A DNA stretch of 64,000 nt, from positions 62,001-126,000 of the forward strand of contig NZ_FONG01000007.1 of the NCBI RefSeq assembly GCF_900112845.1, given 5' to 3'. This document shows positions 49,419 to 58,208 of the stretch, one piece after another (the stretch's first letter is position 1; each line of letters starts with the position of its first letter). The notes beneath the pieces are model-generated. The model was not told the origin of the DNA and made no database searches. It was given only the letters and a program-made list of their open reading frames with translations. This stretch comes from Actinacidiphila alni (lineage in GTDB: Bacteria; Actinomycetota; Actinomycetes; Streptomycetales; Streptomycetaceae). Made by a program: the position numbers and the translations under genes.

Positions 49419-50315
49419 GTGCACGGCTGGACCCTGCCCCGCCGCATGCCCCGCCGCAGTCGCACCGCCCTGCTGACCGCCGCCGGCCTCGCCGCCGCCT
49501 CCGCCGGCCTGTGGGCCGGGATCGGCGGCTCGGCGCACGCGGCGGGCTCCGTACCCACCCCCGACCACACCATCGTGGTGGTCATGGAGAACCACGCGTA
49601 CAGCCAGGTGATCGGCAGCTCCAGCGCCCCGTACATCAACTCGCTGAAGTCGGGCGGCGCCAATCTCACGCAGAGCCACGCCATCACCCACCCGAGCCAG
49701 CCGAACTACTACGCGCTGTTCTCCGGTTCCACGCAGGGCGTGACCGACGACAGCTGCGTGAAGACCGGCTTCAGTTCCGCCGCGAATCTGGGCTCCGAGG
49801 TGATCGCCGCGGGCAGGACCTTCGGCAGCTACAACGAGACGCTGCCGAGCCAGGGTTCGACCACCTGCAAGAGCGGCAACTACGCGCAGAAGCACAATCC
49901 GTGGTTCGGTTTCTCCAATGTGCCGACGTCGAGCGCGAAGACCTTCGCGCAGTTCCCGTCCGACTACTCGACGCTGCCGCGGATGTCCTTCGTCGTGCCG
50001 AATCTGTGCAGCGACATGCACGACTGCTCGGTGAGCACCGGCGACACCTGGATCAAGAACAACCTGGGCGCGTACGCCACGTGGGCCAAGACCCACAACA
50101 GCCTGCTCGTCGTCACCTTCGACGAGGACAACTCGCTGAGCGGCAACCGGATTCCGACCGTCTTCTACGGTCAGCCGGTCACCGCGGGCAGCTCGTCCGC
50201 GACCAACTACAACCACTACAACCTGCTGCGCACGCTGGAGGACCTGGCGGGGACGTCGACGCACGCGGGCAATGCCGCGTCGGCGGCGGACATCGCCGGC
50301 ATCTGGGCCGGCTGA
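49419..50315 (+). CDS. Secreted phosphoesterase (phospholipase C/acid-phosphatase family, PF04185-like)
   Basis: The 298-residue protein starts at a GTG behind CCGGAGGTACGCC and has a signal peptide (RRSRTALLTAAGLAAASAGLW, ending SAHAAG). The phosphoesterase core shows the catalytic-metal pattern VVMENHAYSQVIG, HPSQPNYYALFSG, DDSCVKTG, VPNLCSDMHDCS and VTFDEDNS, typical of the family that releases phosphate from organic esters. The PHO box upstream fits a role in phosphate scavenging. The gene is immediately followed by an MFS gene, with a 3-bp gap. Confidence 0.92.
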   Translation: MHGWTLPRRMPRRSRTALLTAAGLAAASAGLWAGIGGSAHAAGSVPTPDHTIVVVMENHAYSQVIGSSSAPYINSLKSGGANLTQSHAITHPSQPNYYALFSGSTQGVTDDSCVKTGFSSAANLGSEVIAAGRTFGSYNETLPSQGSTTCKSGNYAQKHNPWFGFSNVPTSSAKTFAQFPSDYSTLPRMSFVVPNLCSDMHDCSVSTGDTWIKNNLGAYATWAKTHNSLLVVTFDEDNSLSGNRIPTVFYGQPVTAGSSSATNYNHYNLLRTLEDLAGTSTHAGNAASAADIAGIWAG

Positions 50316-50318
50316 CCG

Positions 50319-51698
50319 GTGTACGTCAGCGAGAGCCGCGGCAGTACGCCCGCGGCGCCCGCGCCGAGCGTCGCGCCCGACACCGCCGCGCCCGGCACCA
50401 CCACCGCGTCCGACACCGCCCGGGGTCCGCGCCCCGGGCGGCCGTCCGCCGCCGGTCCCGTCGCCTCGACGGTGCTCGCGCTGGGCGCCGTCAGCCTCAT
50501 CACCGATGTGTCGTCGGAGATGGTCACGGCGGTGCTGCCGCTGTACCTGGTCACCGGGCTCGGTCTGTCGCCGCTGGGCTTCGGCCTGCTCGACGGCGTC
50601 TACAACGGTTTCAGCGCGCTGGTCCGGCTGGTCGGCGGGCATCTCGCCGACCGCGGCGGGCGGCACAAGTCGGTGGCCGCGCTCGGCTACGGGCTGTCCG
50701 CGCTGTGCAAGCCGCTGCTGCTGGCCGTGCACACGCTGCCGCTGATCGGCGCGGTGCTGGCGGTGGACCGCACCGGGAAGGGGCTGCGGACGGCGCCGCG
50801 CGACGCGCTGATCTCGCTGTCCTCGGCGCCGCGGGCGCGCGGGCGGGCCTTCGGGGTGCACCGCGCCATGGACACCACGGGCGCCCTTCTCGGGCCGCTG
50901 GTCGCTTTTCTGATTCTGCGTCAGGCGGCGGAGGGATACGACGCGGTCTTCACCGTCAGCTTCTGCGTGGCGGCGGTCGGCGTGGTCGTGCTGCTGCTGT
51001 TCGTGCCGTCGCACGTACGGCAGGCGTCCGCGACGGGTGCATCAACTCCCTTGCCGGACAAGGCCACTGACCGTCCGTCGCTGAAGGCCGCGGTCGGGCT
51101 GCTGGGCCGCCGCGAGCTGCGCGGGCTCACGCTGTGCGCGATGGCGCTGGGCCTGGCCACCGTCAGCGACTCCTTCGTCTATCTGCTGCTGCAACGCCGG
51201 CTCGGCGTGCCCGACCGCTGGTTCGCGCTGCTGCCGCTGGGCACCGCCGCCGCCTTCCTGCTGCTCGCGGTGCCGCTCGGCCGCTGGGCGGACCGGGTCG
51301 GCCGTTGGCGGGTGTTCGTCGGCGGCCACTTCGCGCTGCTGGCCGCGTACGGGCTGCTCCTGGGCCAGCTGCGGACGGGCATCCTGCCGTACGCGGTCCT
51401 CGCGCTGCACGGCGCTTTCTACGCGGCGACCGACGGGGTGCTGATGGCGGCCGCGGCCGGGTCCGTACCGGAGTCGCTGCGCTCCAGCGGTCTCGCGCTC
51501 GTCCAGACCGGGCAGGCGGCGGCGCGGTTCGTCTGCTCGATCGGCTTCGGCGCCGCGTGGACGGCCTTCGGGGACAGGTCGGCGCTGTCGGGCGCCGCGG
51601 TGGCACTCGCGCTGAGCGTCGTGCTGTCGCTGCGGCTGCGGCCGTCGCCTACCGACCGCGGCGCTCCGGCCGGAACGGAAGCGGGGGAGACCGCATGA
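50319..51698 (+). CDS. MFS transporter
   Basis: The 459-residue protein has a low-complexity Thr/Ala/Pro N-terminus of about 45 residues and about twelve membrane helices. The MFS loop GGHLADRGGRHKSVAALGYG and the second-half loop GRWADRVGRWRVFVGG mark the two bundles. VDRTGKGLRTAPRDALISL and ATDGVLMAAAAGSVPESLRSSG are typical of the streptomycete drug-efflux-like subgroup. The GTG start follows directly after the phosphoesterase stop, so expression is probably coupled to it; a phosphate-related substrate is possible. Confidence 0.87.
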   Translation: MYVSESRGSTPAAPAPSVAPDTAAPGTTTASDTARGPRPGRPSAAGPVASTVLALGAVSLITDVSSEMVTAVLPLYLVTGLGLSPLGFGLLDGVYNGFSALVRLVGGHLADRGGRHKSVAALGYGLSALCKPLLLAVHTLPLIGAVLAVDRTGKGLRTAPRDALISLSSAPRARGRAFGVHRAMDTTGALLGPLVAFLILRQAAEGYDAVFTVSFCVAAVGVVVLLLFVPSHVRQASATGASTPLPDKATDRPSLKAAVGLLGRRELRGLTLCAMALGLATVSDSFVYLLLQRRLGVPDRWFALLPLGTAAAFLLLAVPLGRWADRVGRWRVFVGGHFALLAAYGLLLGQLRTGILPYAVLALHGAFYAATDGVLMAAAAGSVPESLRSSGLALVQTGQAAARFVCSIGFGAAWTAFGDRSALSGAAVALALSVVLSLRLRPSPTDRGAPAGTEAGETA

Positions 51699-52798
51699 GT
51701 GACGGGGTCGACGAGGCGCAGGTCGAGGAGCCGGCGGTCGGGGCGGCGGAGCCCGGCGCGGGCCCGGGCGGCGGCCTGAGCATGCGCGACCGGCTGCTGG
51801 TGCTGGTCGCGTGCGTCACGGTGCTGGCGTGCGTGGCCGGGGTCGCGGTGTGGCACGCCTCGGCGCGGGCCGACCGCAGGAACCATGTGCAGGCGGGCGG
51901 TCCCGCCGTCAGCGCGGGCAGGGTGTCGCTCGCCCCGGGCGGCGGCCCACGGATCGTCTTCCGCTCCATGGCGTGGGGCCCGCACCGCGACGAGCTGACC
52001 TCGGTGCCCGCCGCCGCGCCGGACGGCCCGCGCGTCGCCTCCGGCGTGAAGTGCCTGCGCTTCTCCGCGGCCGGCGGCACCGGCATCTGCCTCCAGGCCG
52101 AGCGCGGCGCGATCAACGACTCGTACGACGCGGTCGTGCTCGACGCGGACCTGCGGGTGGAGCGCCGGGTGCCGCTCGCGGGCATCCCGACCCGGGCGCG
52201 GGTCTCGCCGAGCGGACGGATGGCGGCCTGGACCGTCTTCGTCGGCGGCGACTCGTACGCGGGCACCGACTTCTCCACCCGCACCTCGATCCTCGACACC
52301 CGCACCGGCGCGCTCCAGGCGTCGCTTGAGGACTACGCCATCACGCGCGATGGCCACCGGCTGCACGCCGCCGACGTCAATTTCTGGGGCGTCACCTTCG
52401 CCGACGACAGGCACTTCTACGCCACGCTCGCCACCGGCGGCCACACCTACCTGGTGCGCGGCGACGTCGCCGCCCGTACCGTCACCACCTTGCGCACCAA
52501 CGTCGAATGCCCGTCGCTGTCCCCCGACGGCACCCGGATCGCCTTCAAGAAACGCGTCCCCGGTCTGTCCTCGGACGCGCCCTGGCGGCTGTACGTCCTG
52601 GACCTGGCGACCCTCCGGGACCACCCTGTGGCCGAGACCCGTGACGTGGACGACCAGGCCGTCTGGTCCGACGACGCCACCCTCGCCTACGCCCTCCCCG
52701 GCGACTACGGATCCGACCTGTGGACCGTCCCCGCCTCAGGCGCCGGCGCCCCGCGCCGTCTCACCGCCTCCGCCCTCGCCCCGGCCTGGCTGCCGTAA
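51695..52798 (+). CDS. Membrane-anchored TolB-like beta-propeller protein
   Basis: The 367-residue protein overlaps the MFS stop codon by ATGA, so it is translationally coupled. An acidic Gly/Pro/Glu N-terminus precedes one membrane segment at about 32-52 (LLVLVACVTVLACVAGVAV). The exported part shows WD40/TolB-like propeller blades: RVSPSGRMAAWTVF, VECPSLSPDGTRIAFKK, AVWSDDATLAYAL and WTVPASGAGAPRRLT. It probably binds a ligand or wall component; no catalytic residues are seen. Confidence 0.83.
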   Translation: MSDGVDEAQVEEPAVGAAEPGAGPGGGLSMRDRLLVLVACVTVLACVAGVAVWHASARADRRNHVQAGGPAVSAGRVSLAPGGGPRIVFRSMAWGPHRDELTSVPAAAPDGPRVASGVKCLRFSAAGGTGICLQAERGAINDSYDAVVLDADLRVERRVPLAGIPTRARVSPSGRMAAWTVFVGGDSYAGTDFSTRTSILDTRTGALQASLEDYAITRDGHRLHAADVNFWGVTFADDRHFYATLATGGHTYLVRGDVAARTVTTLRTNVECPSLSPDGTRIAFKKRVPGLSSDAPWRLYVLDLATLRDHPVAETRDVDDQAVWSDDATLAYALPGDYGSDLWTVPASGAGAPRRLTASALAPAWLP

Positions 52799-52819
52799 CG
52801 GCACGGCCTCCGGCCCGCT

Positions 52820-53041
52820 TCAGCCGCTCGCGGCGTCCTCGGCTTCCCAGCGCAGCAGGTCGCCCGGCTGGCACTTGAGCACCTCGCAGAGCGCGCCGAG
52901 CGTCGCGAAGCGCACCGCCTTGGCGCGGCCGTTCTTGAGCACCGCGAGATTGGCGGGTGTGATGCCGACGCGGTCCGCGAGTTCGCTCACGGACATCTTC
53001 CGCCGGGCCAGCATCACATCGATGTCGACGACGATCGGCAT
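52820..53041 (-). CDS. Small XRE-family helix-turn-helix regulator (YozG-like)
   Basis: The 73-residue protein is almost entirely a Cro/CI-type helix-turn-helix: IDVMLARRKMSVSELADRVGITPANLAVLKNGRAKAVRFATLGALCEVLKCQPGDLLRW. Its start overlaps the stop of the DUF2975 gene as TGATG, so the two are translationally coupled. This two-gene module is common in actinobacteria and firmicutes. The regulator probably represses its own operon from the palindrome at 53584-53600. Confidence 0.93.
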   Translation of the reverse strand: MPIVVDIDVMLARRKMSVSELADRVGITPANLAVLKNGRAKAVRFATLGALCEVLKCQPGDLLRWEAEDAASG

Positions 53042-53532
53042 CAGATCACCGTGTCCAGCTCGGCCCGCATCCGTACGGCTTCGCCGTCGCGCGCGACGGC
53101 CTGGGCGAGCAGCATCCGCAGCACGAGCACGATGAGCGCGACCCCCAGGATGGCCACGCCGACGGCGCCCATGATGAGCGTGACGCCCGGGTCGTCGCGC
53201 TGGCCGGGCGCGTTGATGGCCGTGACCGTGAACCACACCGCGGCGGCGGCGACGATCGCGCCGATCACACCGTCCACGTACCGGAAGGCGGCGTCCGAGA
53301 ACACCGTGCCGCGCCGCACCATCGACACCAGCCGCCACACACAGACCACGGCGACCTGCACCGACACCATGCCCAGGATCGTGACCACGCGCAGCGGGGT
53401 CAGCGGCAGCGACCCGTCCTCCGCGTCCTTCCCGCCCACCAGCGCCCACACCATCCCGGCCTGCACGAACACGGTGCCGACGAGCATCACCACCAGCACA
53501 CCCCGCAGCGCCCGCACCGTCAGCTTCCCCAT
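53041..53532 (-). CDS. DUF2975 family membrane protein
   Basis: The 163-residue protein has four membrane helices at about 12-32, 47-67, 84-106 and 118-140, with the DUF2975 pattern WRLVSMVRRGTVFSDAAFRYVDGVI between helices two and three. The ATG at 53532 follows GGAGGGCGGGTC; an upstream GTG at 53550 is less likely. It is paired with a small HTH regulator and may hold or sense it at the membrane. The biological signal is unknown. Confidence 0.9.
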   Translation of the reverse strand: MGKLTVRALRGVLVVMLVGTVFVQAGMVWALVGGKDAEDGSLPLTPLRVVTILGMVSVQVAVVCVWRLVSMVRRGTVFSDAAFRYVDGVIGAIVAAAAVWFTVTAINAPGQRDDPGVTLIMGAVGVAILGVALIVLVLRMLLAQAVARDGEAVRMRAELDTVI

Positions 53533-53583
53533 GACCCGCCCTCCGTCCACGAACCCCTCAGCCCATCGACCAGCGATGGAAAT

Positions 53584-53600
53584 CTATCGAATCTCGATAG
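53584..53600 (-). promoter_or_regulatory. Operator palindrome of the HTH/DUF2975 operon
   Basis: CTATCGA (53584-53590), ATC and TCGATAG (53594-53600) form a 7-bp inverted repeat in AT-richer DNA, 52 bp upstream of the DUF2975 ATG. On the minus strand it overlaps TAGATT, a plausible -10 element, as expected for autorepression. Confidence 0.65.
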
Positions 53601-53611
53601 CCGAGGCAAGA

Positions 53612-53639
53612 AGAAGGGCCCCCTCCGCAGAGGGGGCCC
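53612..53639 (-). terminator. Terminator downstream of glnA2
   Basis: GGGCCCCCT (53616-53624) pairs with AGGGGGCCC (53631-53639). On the minus strand the stem is followed by TTCTTCTT, giving a U-rich tail 13-40 bp after the glnA2 stop. Confidence 0.85.
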
Positions 53640-53651
53640 ACCGGCCCGGGC

Positions 53652-55013
53652 CTACAGATTGGGCAGGTTCTTGCGGAGTTCGAAGGCGGTGACCTCGGAG
53701 CGGTACTCCTCCCACTCCTGCTTCTTGTTGCGGAGGAAGAAGTCGAAGACGTGCTCGCCGAGGGTTTCGGCGACGAGTTCGCTGCGCTCCATCAAGGTGA
53801 TGGCCTCGCCGAGGTTCTGCGGGAGGGGTTCGATGCCGAGGGCGCGGCGTTCGGAGTCGGACAGGGCCCAGACGTCGTCGTCGGCGCCGGCCGGGAGTTC
53901 GTAGCCCTCCTGGATGCCCTTCATGCCGGCGGCGAGCAGGACCGCGTAGGCGAGGTAGGGGTTGGCGCCGGAGTCGATGGAGCGGACCTCGACGCGGGTG
54001 GAGCCGGTCTTGCCGGGCTTGTACATGGGGACCCGGATGAGGGCGGAGCGGTTGTTGTGGCCCCAGCAGATGTACGAGGGGGCCTCGCCGCCGGCGCCCG
54101 CGGTGCGCTGGGAGCCGCCCCAGATCCGCTTGTAGGAGTTGACCCACTGGTTGGTGACCGCGGAGATCTCGCCGGCGTGCTGGAGCAGGCCGGCGATGAA
54201 CGACCGCCCGACCTTGGAGAGTTGGAATTCCGCGCCGGACTCGTAGAAGGCGTTGCGGTCGCCCTCGAAGAGGGACAGGTGGGTGTGCATGCCGGAGCCG
54301 GGGTGCTCGGAGAACGGCTTGGGCATGAAGGTGGCGTGCACGCCCTGCTCCAGGGCGACCTGCTTCATGACGAGCCGGAAGGTCATGACGTTGTCGGCGG
54401 TGGACAGCGCGTCGGCGTAGCGCAGGTCGATCTCCTGCTGGCCGGGGGCGCCTTCGTGGTGCGAGAACTCCACCGAGATGCCCATGGACTCCAGCATCGT
54501 GATGGCCTGGCGGCGGAAGTCCATGCCGATGTTCTGCGGGGTGTGGTCGAAGTACCCGGAGTTGTCGGCGGGGGTGGGCCGGGCGCCGTCCAGCGGCTTG
54601 TCCTTGAGCAGGAAGAACTCGATCTCGGGGTGGGTGTAGAAGGTGAAGCCGAGGTCGGAGGTCTTGGCGAGCGCGCGCTTGAGGACGTAGCGGGGGTCGG
54701 CGTACGACGGCGAGCCGTCGGGCATCAGGATGTCGCAGAACATCCGGGCGGTGCCGGGGCCCTCGGCCCGCCAGGGCAGGATCTGGAAGGTCCCGGGGTC
54801 CGGCTTGGCGATCATGTCGGACTCGTACACCCGGGCGAAGCCCTCGATCGCGGAGCCGTCGAAGCCGATGCCCTCGTCGAAGGCCTGCTCCAGTTCGGCG
54901 GGCGCGACGGCGACCGACTTCAGGTAGCCGAGCACGTCGGTGAACCACAGCCGGACGAAGCGGATGTCCCGCTCCTCCAGCGTGCGGAGAACGAACTCCT
55001 GCTGCTTGTCCAT
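53652..55013 (-). CDS. glnA2: Glutamine synthetase-like enzyme GlnA2 (probable gamma-glutamylpolyamine synthetase)
   Basis: The 453-residue protein keeps the GS fold (GFDGSAIEGFARVYESDMIAKPD split near residue 50, HPEIEFFLL, HHEGAPGQQEIDLRY, FMPKPFSEHPGSGMHTHLS, NRSALIRVP). It lacks the Tyr-containing adenylylation loop of GlnA, having EPLPQNLGEA instead. The order in streptomycetes places glnA2 here, and experimental work in S. coelicolor assigns GlnA2 to gamma-glutamylation of polyamines rather than ammonia assimilation. I chose the ATG of MDKQQEFVL, with AAGGA at suitable spacing; an ATG six bases upstream is equally possible. Confidence 0.93.
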   Translation of the reverse strand: MDKQQEFVLRTLEERDIRFVRLWFTDVLGYLKSVAVAPAELEQAFDEGIGFDGSAIEGFARVYESDMIAKPDPGTFQILPWRAEGPGTARMFCDILMPDGSPSYADPRYVLKRALAKTSDLGFTFYTHPEIEFFLLKDKPLDGARPTPADNSGYFDHTPQNIGMDFRRQAITMLESMGISVEFSHHEGAPGQQEIDLRYADALSTADNVMTFRLVMKQVALEQGVHATFMPKPFSEHPGSGMHTHLSLFEGDRNAFYESGAEFQLSKVGRSFIAGLLQHAGEISAVTNQWVNSYKRIWGGSQRTAGAGGEAPSYICWGHNNRSALIRVPMYKPGKTGSTRVEVRSIDSGANPYLAYAVLLAAGMKGIQEGYELPAGADDDVWALSDSERRALGIEPLPQNLGEAITLMERSELVAETLGEHVFDFFLRNKKQEWEEYRSEVTAFELRKNLPNL

Positions 55014-55206
55014 ATCCATCCATCCTTGCCGGTCAGGCCACCTGCTCCCCGCCGCGGAGCACATCGGGGAATCACCGCCGAGCATCCCATCACACGGTTT
55101 CCGACGCGTTGCCGGGGCGCACTCCCCCATAGTGCCTGTCCGCGGCGCGGGCTTCATCACCACGGAGCGGGCAGATCGTTGACGGTGCCGCACACCGGAT
55201 GATGTA

Positions 55207-55225
55207 GTAAGGCTAGCCTTACCTA
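55207..55225 (+). promoter_or_regulatory. Iron box (DmdR1/IdeR-type) upstream of the siderophore-type operon
   Basis: The 16-bp perfect palindrome GTAAGGCTAGCCTTAC (55207-55222), followed by CTAA, fits the TTAGGTTAGGCTAACCTAA-type operator of iron repressors. It lies about 65 bp before the binding-protein start, where a repressor could block transcription in iron-replete cells. Confidence 0.85.
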
Positions 55226-55288
55226 AATATCCCAACCTTGATCATCCGACGTCTCCCCCGCGTCGGCCGCCGCGCGAGGAGCCCAGCA

Positions 55289-56407
55289 GTGAGTACACGC
55301 ACGCGTCCCGGTACCGCCCGCCAGTCCGGGTCCCAGCCGCAGCCCCGGTTCCTGCCCCGGTCGCTGTCCCGCAGGGGTTTCCTGCTCGGTACGGGCGCGA
55401 CCGCGGCCACCGCCGCCCTGGCCCTGGCGGGCTGCTCGTCCGACGACGACTCCGGCAAGGGCGGCACGAAGAGCGACGCGAAGGGCGCCGGGAACCCGAC
55501 GGCGAGCGGTACGGCGGCGGCCGGCGCCTTCCCGGTGACCGTCAAGGGCACCCCGGGCTCCACCACGGTGAAGGCGGCGCCCAAGCGCGTGGCCGCCTGC
55601 GGCTATCTGCGGGACACCGACCTCGCCCTGGCCCTCGGCGCCCCGCTCGTCCTCGCCGCCCGCAACGCGGTCTTTCCCAGCGGCCTGGCCCCCTGGCAGA
55701 AGCCGACGACAAGTCCTGAGCTGGTCGGCACCACCGACGGTCTGCCGCTGGAGAAGATCGCCGCCGCGCGGCCCGATCTGATCCTGGCCAGCGACGACTA
55801 CCAACTCGCCACCGACTACGCGAAGTTGACGAAGATCGCGCCGACCCTGGCGTACGGCAACGGGGTCGGCAAGGACGGCTGGGACCTGATGGCCCAGCGG
55901 GCCGGCGACGTGCTGGGCAAGCGGGCCGAGGCGGACAAGCTGATCACCGAGGTGCGCGCGAAGATCGCCCAAGTGAAGTCGGAGCACCCGGAGTTCACCG
56001 GCAAGACCTTCACCTTCGGCCCGGTCGGCGCGGACGGTTCCGTCTACACCACCAGCAGCACCGCGGACGCCGCGGCCACCTTCTTCCACCAGCTCGGCCT
56101 TGAGCTGTCGCCGAAGGTCACCAAGCTGCCGCCGTCCGCCACGCCCGGCCGCTCGCAGATAGCCCGCGAGCGCCTCGACCTGCTGGACGCCGACGTCGTC
56201 ATCCTCACCTACCCCGACGAGGCGACGCGCAAGAAGTTCGAGTCCGACGCCCTGTTCAAGCGGCTGCCCGCGGTCAAGCGCGGCTCGTACATCCCGCTGG
56301 ACATGCCGACCGCGATCGCGCTGGCCTTCCCGTCGGTGCTGAGCATCCCGTACGGCCTGGACGCGGTGACGCCCAAGCTCGCGACGGCGGTCAAGAACGG
56401 TGCCTGA
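55289..56407 (+). CDS. Iron-siderophore-type ABC transporter substrate-binding lipoprotein
   Basis: The 372-residue protein starts at a GTG behind CGAGGAGCCCAGCA. It has a twin-arginine signal (SRRGFLLG) and a lipobox LALAGC (Cys49), followed by an acidic Ser/Asp/Lys linker and a class III binding fold (KRVAACGYLRDTDLALALGAPLV, ARPDLILASDDYQLATDYAKLTKIAPTL, YLP-type end). It resembles FecB/FhuD-type proteins that bind ferric chelates outside the membrane. It is first in an operon with two exporter-fold ABC proteins, and an iron box is upstream. Confidence 0.92.
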   Translation: MSTRTRPGTARQSGSQPQPRFLPRSLSRRGFLLGTGATAATAALALAGCSSDDDSGKGGTKSDAKGAGNPTASGTAAAGAFPVTVKGTPGSTTVKAAPKRVAACGYLRDTDLALALGAPLVLAARNAVFPSGLAPWQKPTTSPELVGTTDGLPLEKIAAARPDLILASDDYQLATDYAKLTKIAPTLAYGNGVGKDGWDLMAQRAGDVLGKRAEADKLITEVRAKIAQVKSEHPEFTGKTFTFGPVGADGSVYTTSSTADAAATFFHQLGLELSPKVTKLPPSATPGRSQIARERLDLLDADVVILTYPDEATRKKFESDALFKRLPAVKRGSYIPLDMPTAIALAFPSVLSIPYGLDAVTPKLATAVKNGA

Positions 56408-58208
56408 CGCGTCCACCGCGAAGAACCCGGAGCACTCCCCCGCCCGCGACCTGGCCGCGCTCCAGCGGCCGGTCCGCGGGCGGGTCACCGTCGCCGCCGT
56501 CCTCCAGGCGCTGGCCGCCGCGCTGTCGGTGGCCCCGATGGTCGCGGTCGTCGAGATCGGTCGCCGCCTCCTCGACGGCGAGGGCGACGGCGGCGCGCGG
56601 TCCGACCGGCTGTGGCCGCTGGTGTGGCTGGCCGTCGGCCTCTTCGCCGCGCGCCTGGCGCTGTATCTGCTCGCCGCCCTGGTCGCGCACCTGGCGGACG
56701 CGGAGCTGGCGTACGGGCTGCGCCGCCGGCTGGCCGCGCATCTGGCGGTGCTGCCGCTGAGCTGGTTCGCCGGCGGTGTCTCCGCGCGGGTGAAGACCAC
56801 CGTGCAGGACGACGTCAACGCGCTGCACCACGCCGTCGCGCACGCCCGGGGCGACATGGCGGCTGCCGTCGCCGGTCCGACGGTGATCGTCGGCTATCTG
56901 CTGTATGCGGACTGGCGGTTGGCGCTGCTGACCGTCGCCGTGGTGGCGGGCGCGCAGAGCATACGGATGCGGCTGGCCGCCAACGCCGCGGAGCCCGTAC
57001 GGAAGATCGCCGCCGCGAACGCCGAACTGTCGGCCGCCGTCATCGAGTTGACGCATGGCATCGCCGTCGCCAAGGCGTTCGGCGGCTCCAAGGCGCCGCA
57101 GCGCTTCCGGGACGCGGCCGCCGCGTACGCCGACGCCAACGACGAGGCGCAGCGCGTCTTCATCCGGCAGCGGTCACTGACCCGCGCCACGGTGGCGCCG
57201 GCCACGATCCTGCTGCTGATCACGGGCGCGGGCGTCGGCTGCGTGGCGCTGGGCTGGACCGAGCCGGTGGACATCGTGGCCTTCGCGCTGCTGGCGCTCG
57301 GCCTGTTCGAGCTGCTGACCCCGGTCTACGCGGCCCGCGACATGCGGCGTACGGCCCGGGCGGCGGCGCACCGGGTGGCCGGGCTGCTGCGCGAGCCGGC
57401 GGAAGAGGTGCCCGCGGAGCCCGAGAAGCTGCCCGACCCGGCGCCCGGCAGCCGGGCGCTGCCACTGGAACTGGCCGGGGTGACCTTCGGCTACACCCCC
57501 GACCGCGAGGTGCTGCACGGCATCGACGCGGTCCTGGAGCCCGGTACGGTCACCGCCGTCGTCGGCCCGTCGGGCGCGGGCAAGTCCACGCTCGGGCTGC
57601 TGCTGGCCCGTTTCCACGACGTCACGGGCGGCGCGATCCGGCTCGGCGGCACCGACATCCGCCGCCTGGAGCGGGCGGAGCTGTACCGGCACATCGGCTT
57701 CCTCTTCCAGGACGTGGTGCTGCTGCGCCGCTCCGTACGGGAGAACATCGCCCTGTCGCGGCCGGACGCGGGCGACGCGGCGGTGGAGGCGGCGGCGCGG
57801 GCCGCGGCCGTGCACGACCGGATCATGGAACTGCCGCGCGGCTACGACTCGGTGATCGGCGAGGACGCCCTGCTGTCGGGCGGCGAGGCGCAGCGGGTGA
57901 GCATCGCCCGCACGCTGCTCGCGGACACCCCGATCGTGGTGCTCGACGAGGCCACGGCCTTCGCCGATCCGGAGTCCGAGGCCGCCGTGCAGGACGGACT
58001 CGCCGAACTGGCGGGCGGGCGCACCCTGTTGGTGATCGCCCACCGGCTGCGTACGGTCACCGCCGCGGACCGGATCCTCGTCCTGGACGAGGGCCGGATC
58101 GCCGAACGCGGCACGCACGACGAACTGCTCACCGCCGGCGGGCGTTACGCGAGGCTGTGGGCCGCCCAGCACCAGGCGGCCGAGAGCCACCAGGGAGGTC
58201 CCGCGTGA
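56400..58208 (+). CDS. ABC transporter, exporter-type fused permease/ATPase (siderophore system, first subunit)
   Basis: The 602-residue protein overlaps the preceding stop by 8 bp, starting at a GTG. Six membrane helices lie in residues about 30-300. The C-terminal ATPase has Walker A GPSGAGKST (about 388), the signature LSGGEAQRV (about 490) and a Walker B LDEATAFAD. Such half-transporters work as dimers. In mycobacteria the related IrtAB pair has an exporter fold but imports ferric siderophores; together with the binding protein upstream, import is likely here too, though export is not excluded. TTGG and YDS-type regions at the catalytic site are intact. Confidence 0.92.
   Translation: MPDASTAKNPEHSPARDLAALQRPVRGRVTVAAVLQALAAALSVAPMVAVVEIGRRLLDGEGDGGARSDRLWPLVWLAVGLFAARLALYLLAALVAHLADAELAYGLRRRLAAHLAVLPLSWFAGGVSARVKTTVQDDVNALHHAVAHARGDMAAAVAGPTVIVGYLLYADWRLALLTVAVVAGAQSIRMRLAANAAEPVRKIAAANAELSAAVIELTHGIAVAKAFGGSKAPQRFRDAAAAYADANDEAQRVFIRQRSLTRATVAPATILLLITGAGVGCVALGWTEPVDIVAFALLALGLFELLTPVYAARDMRRTARAAAHRVAGLLREPAEEVPAEPEKLPDPAPGSRALPLELAGVTFGYTPDREVLHGIDAVLEPGTVTAVVGPSGAGKSTLGLLLARFHDVTGGAIRLGGTDIRRLERAELYRHIGFLFQDVVLLRRSVRENIALSRPDAGDAAVEAAARAAAVHDRIMELPRGYDSVIGEDALLSGGEAQRVSIARTLLADTPIVVLDEATAFADPESEAAVQDGLAELAGGRTLLVIAHRLRTVTAADRILVLDEGRIAERGTHDELLTAGGRYARLWAAQHQAAESHQGGPA

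Noticed and set aside
46335..51014. A 1559-codon minus-strand frame across glnE, the phosphoesterase and the MFS gene
   Set aside because: It overlaps three genes with clear motifs in other frames; long stop-free frames are expected at this GC content.
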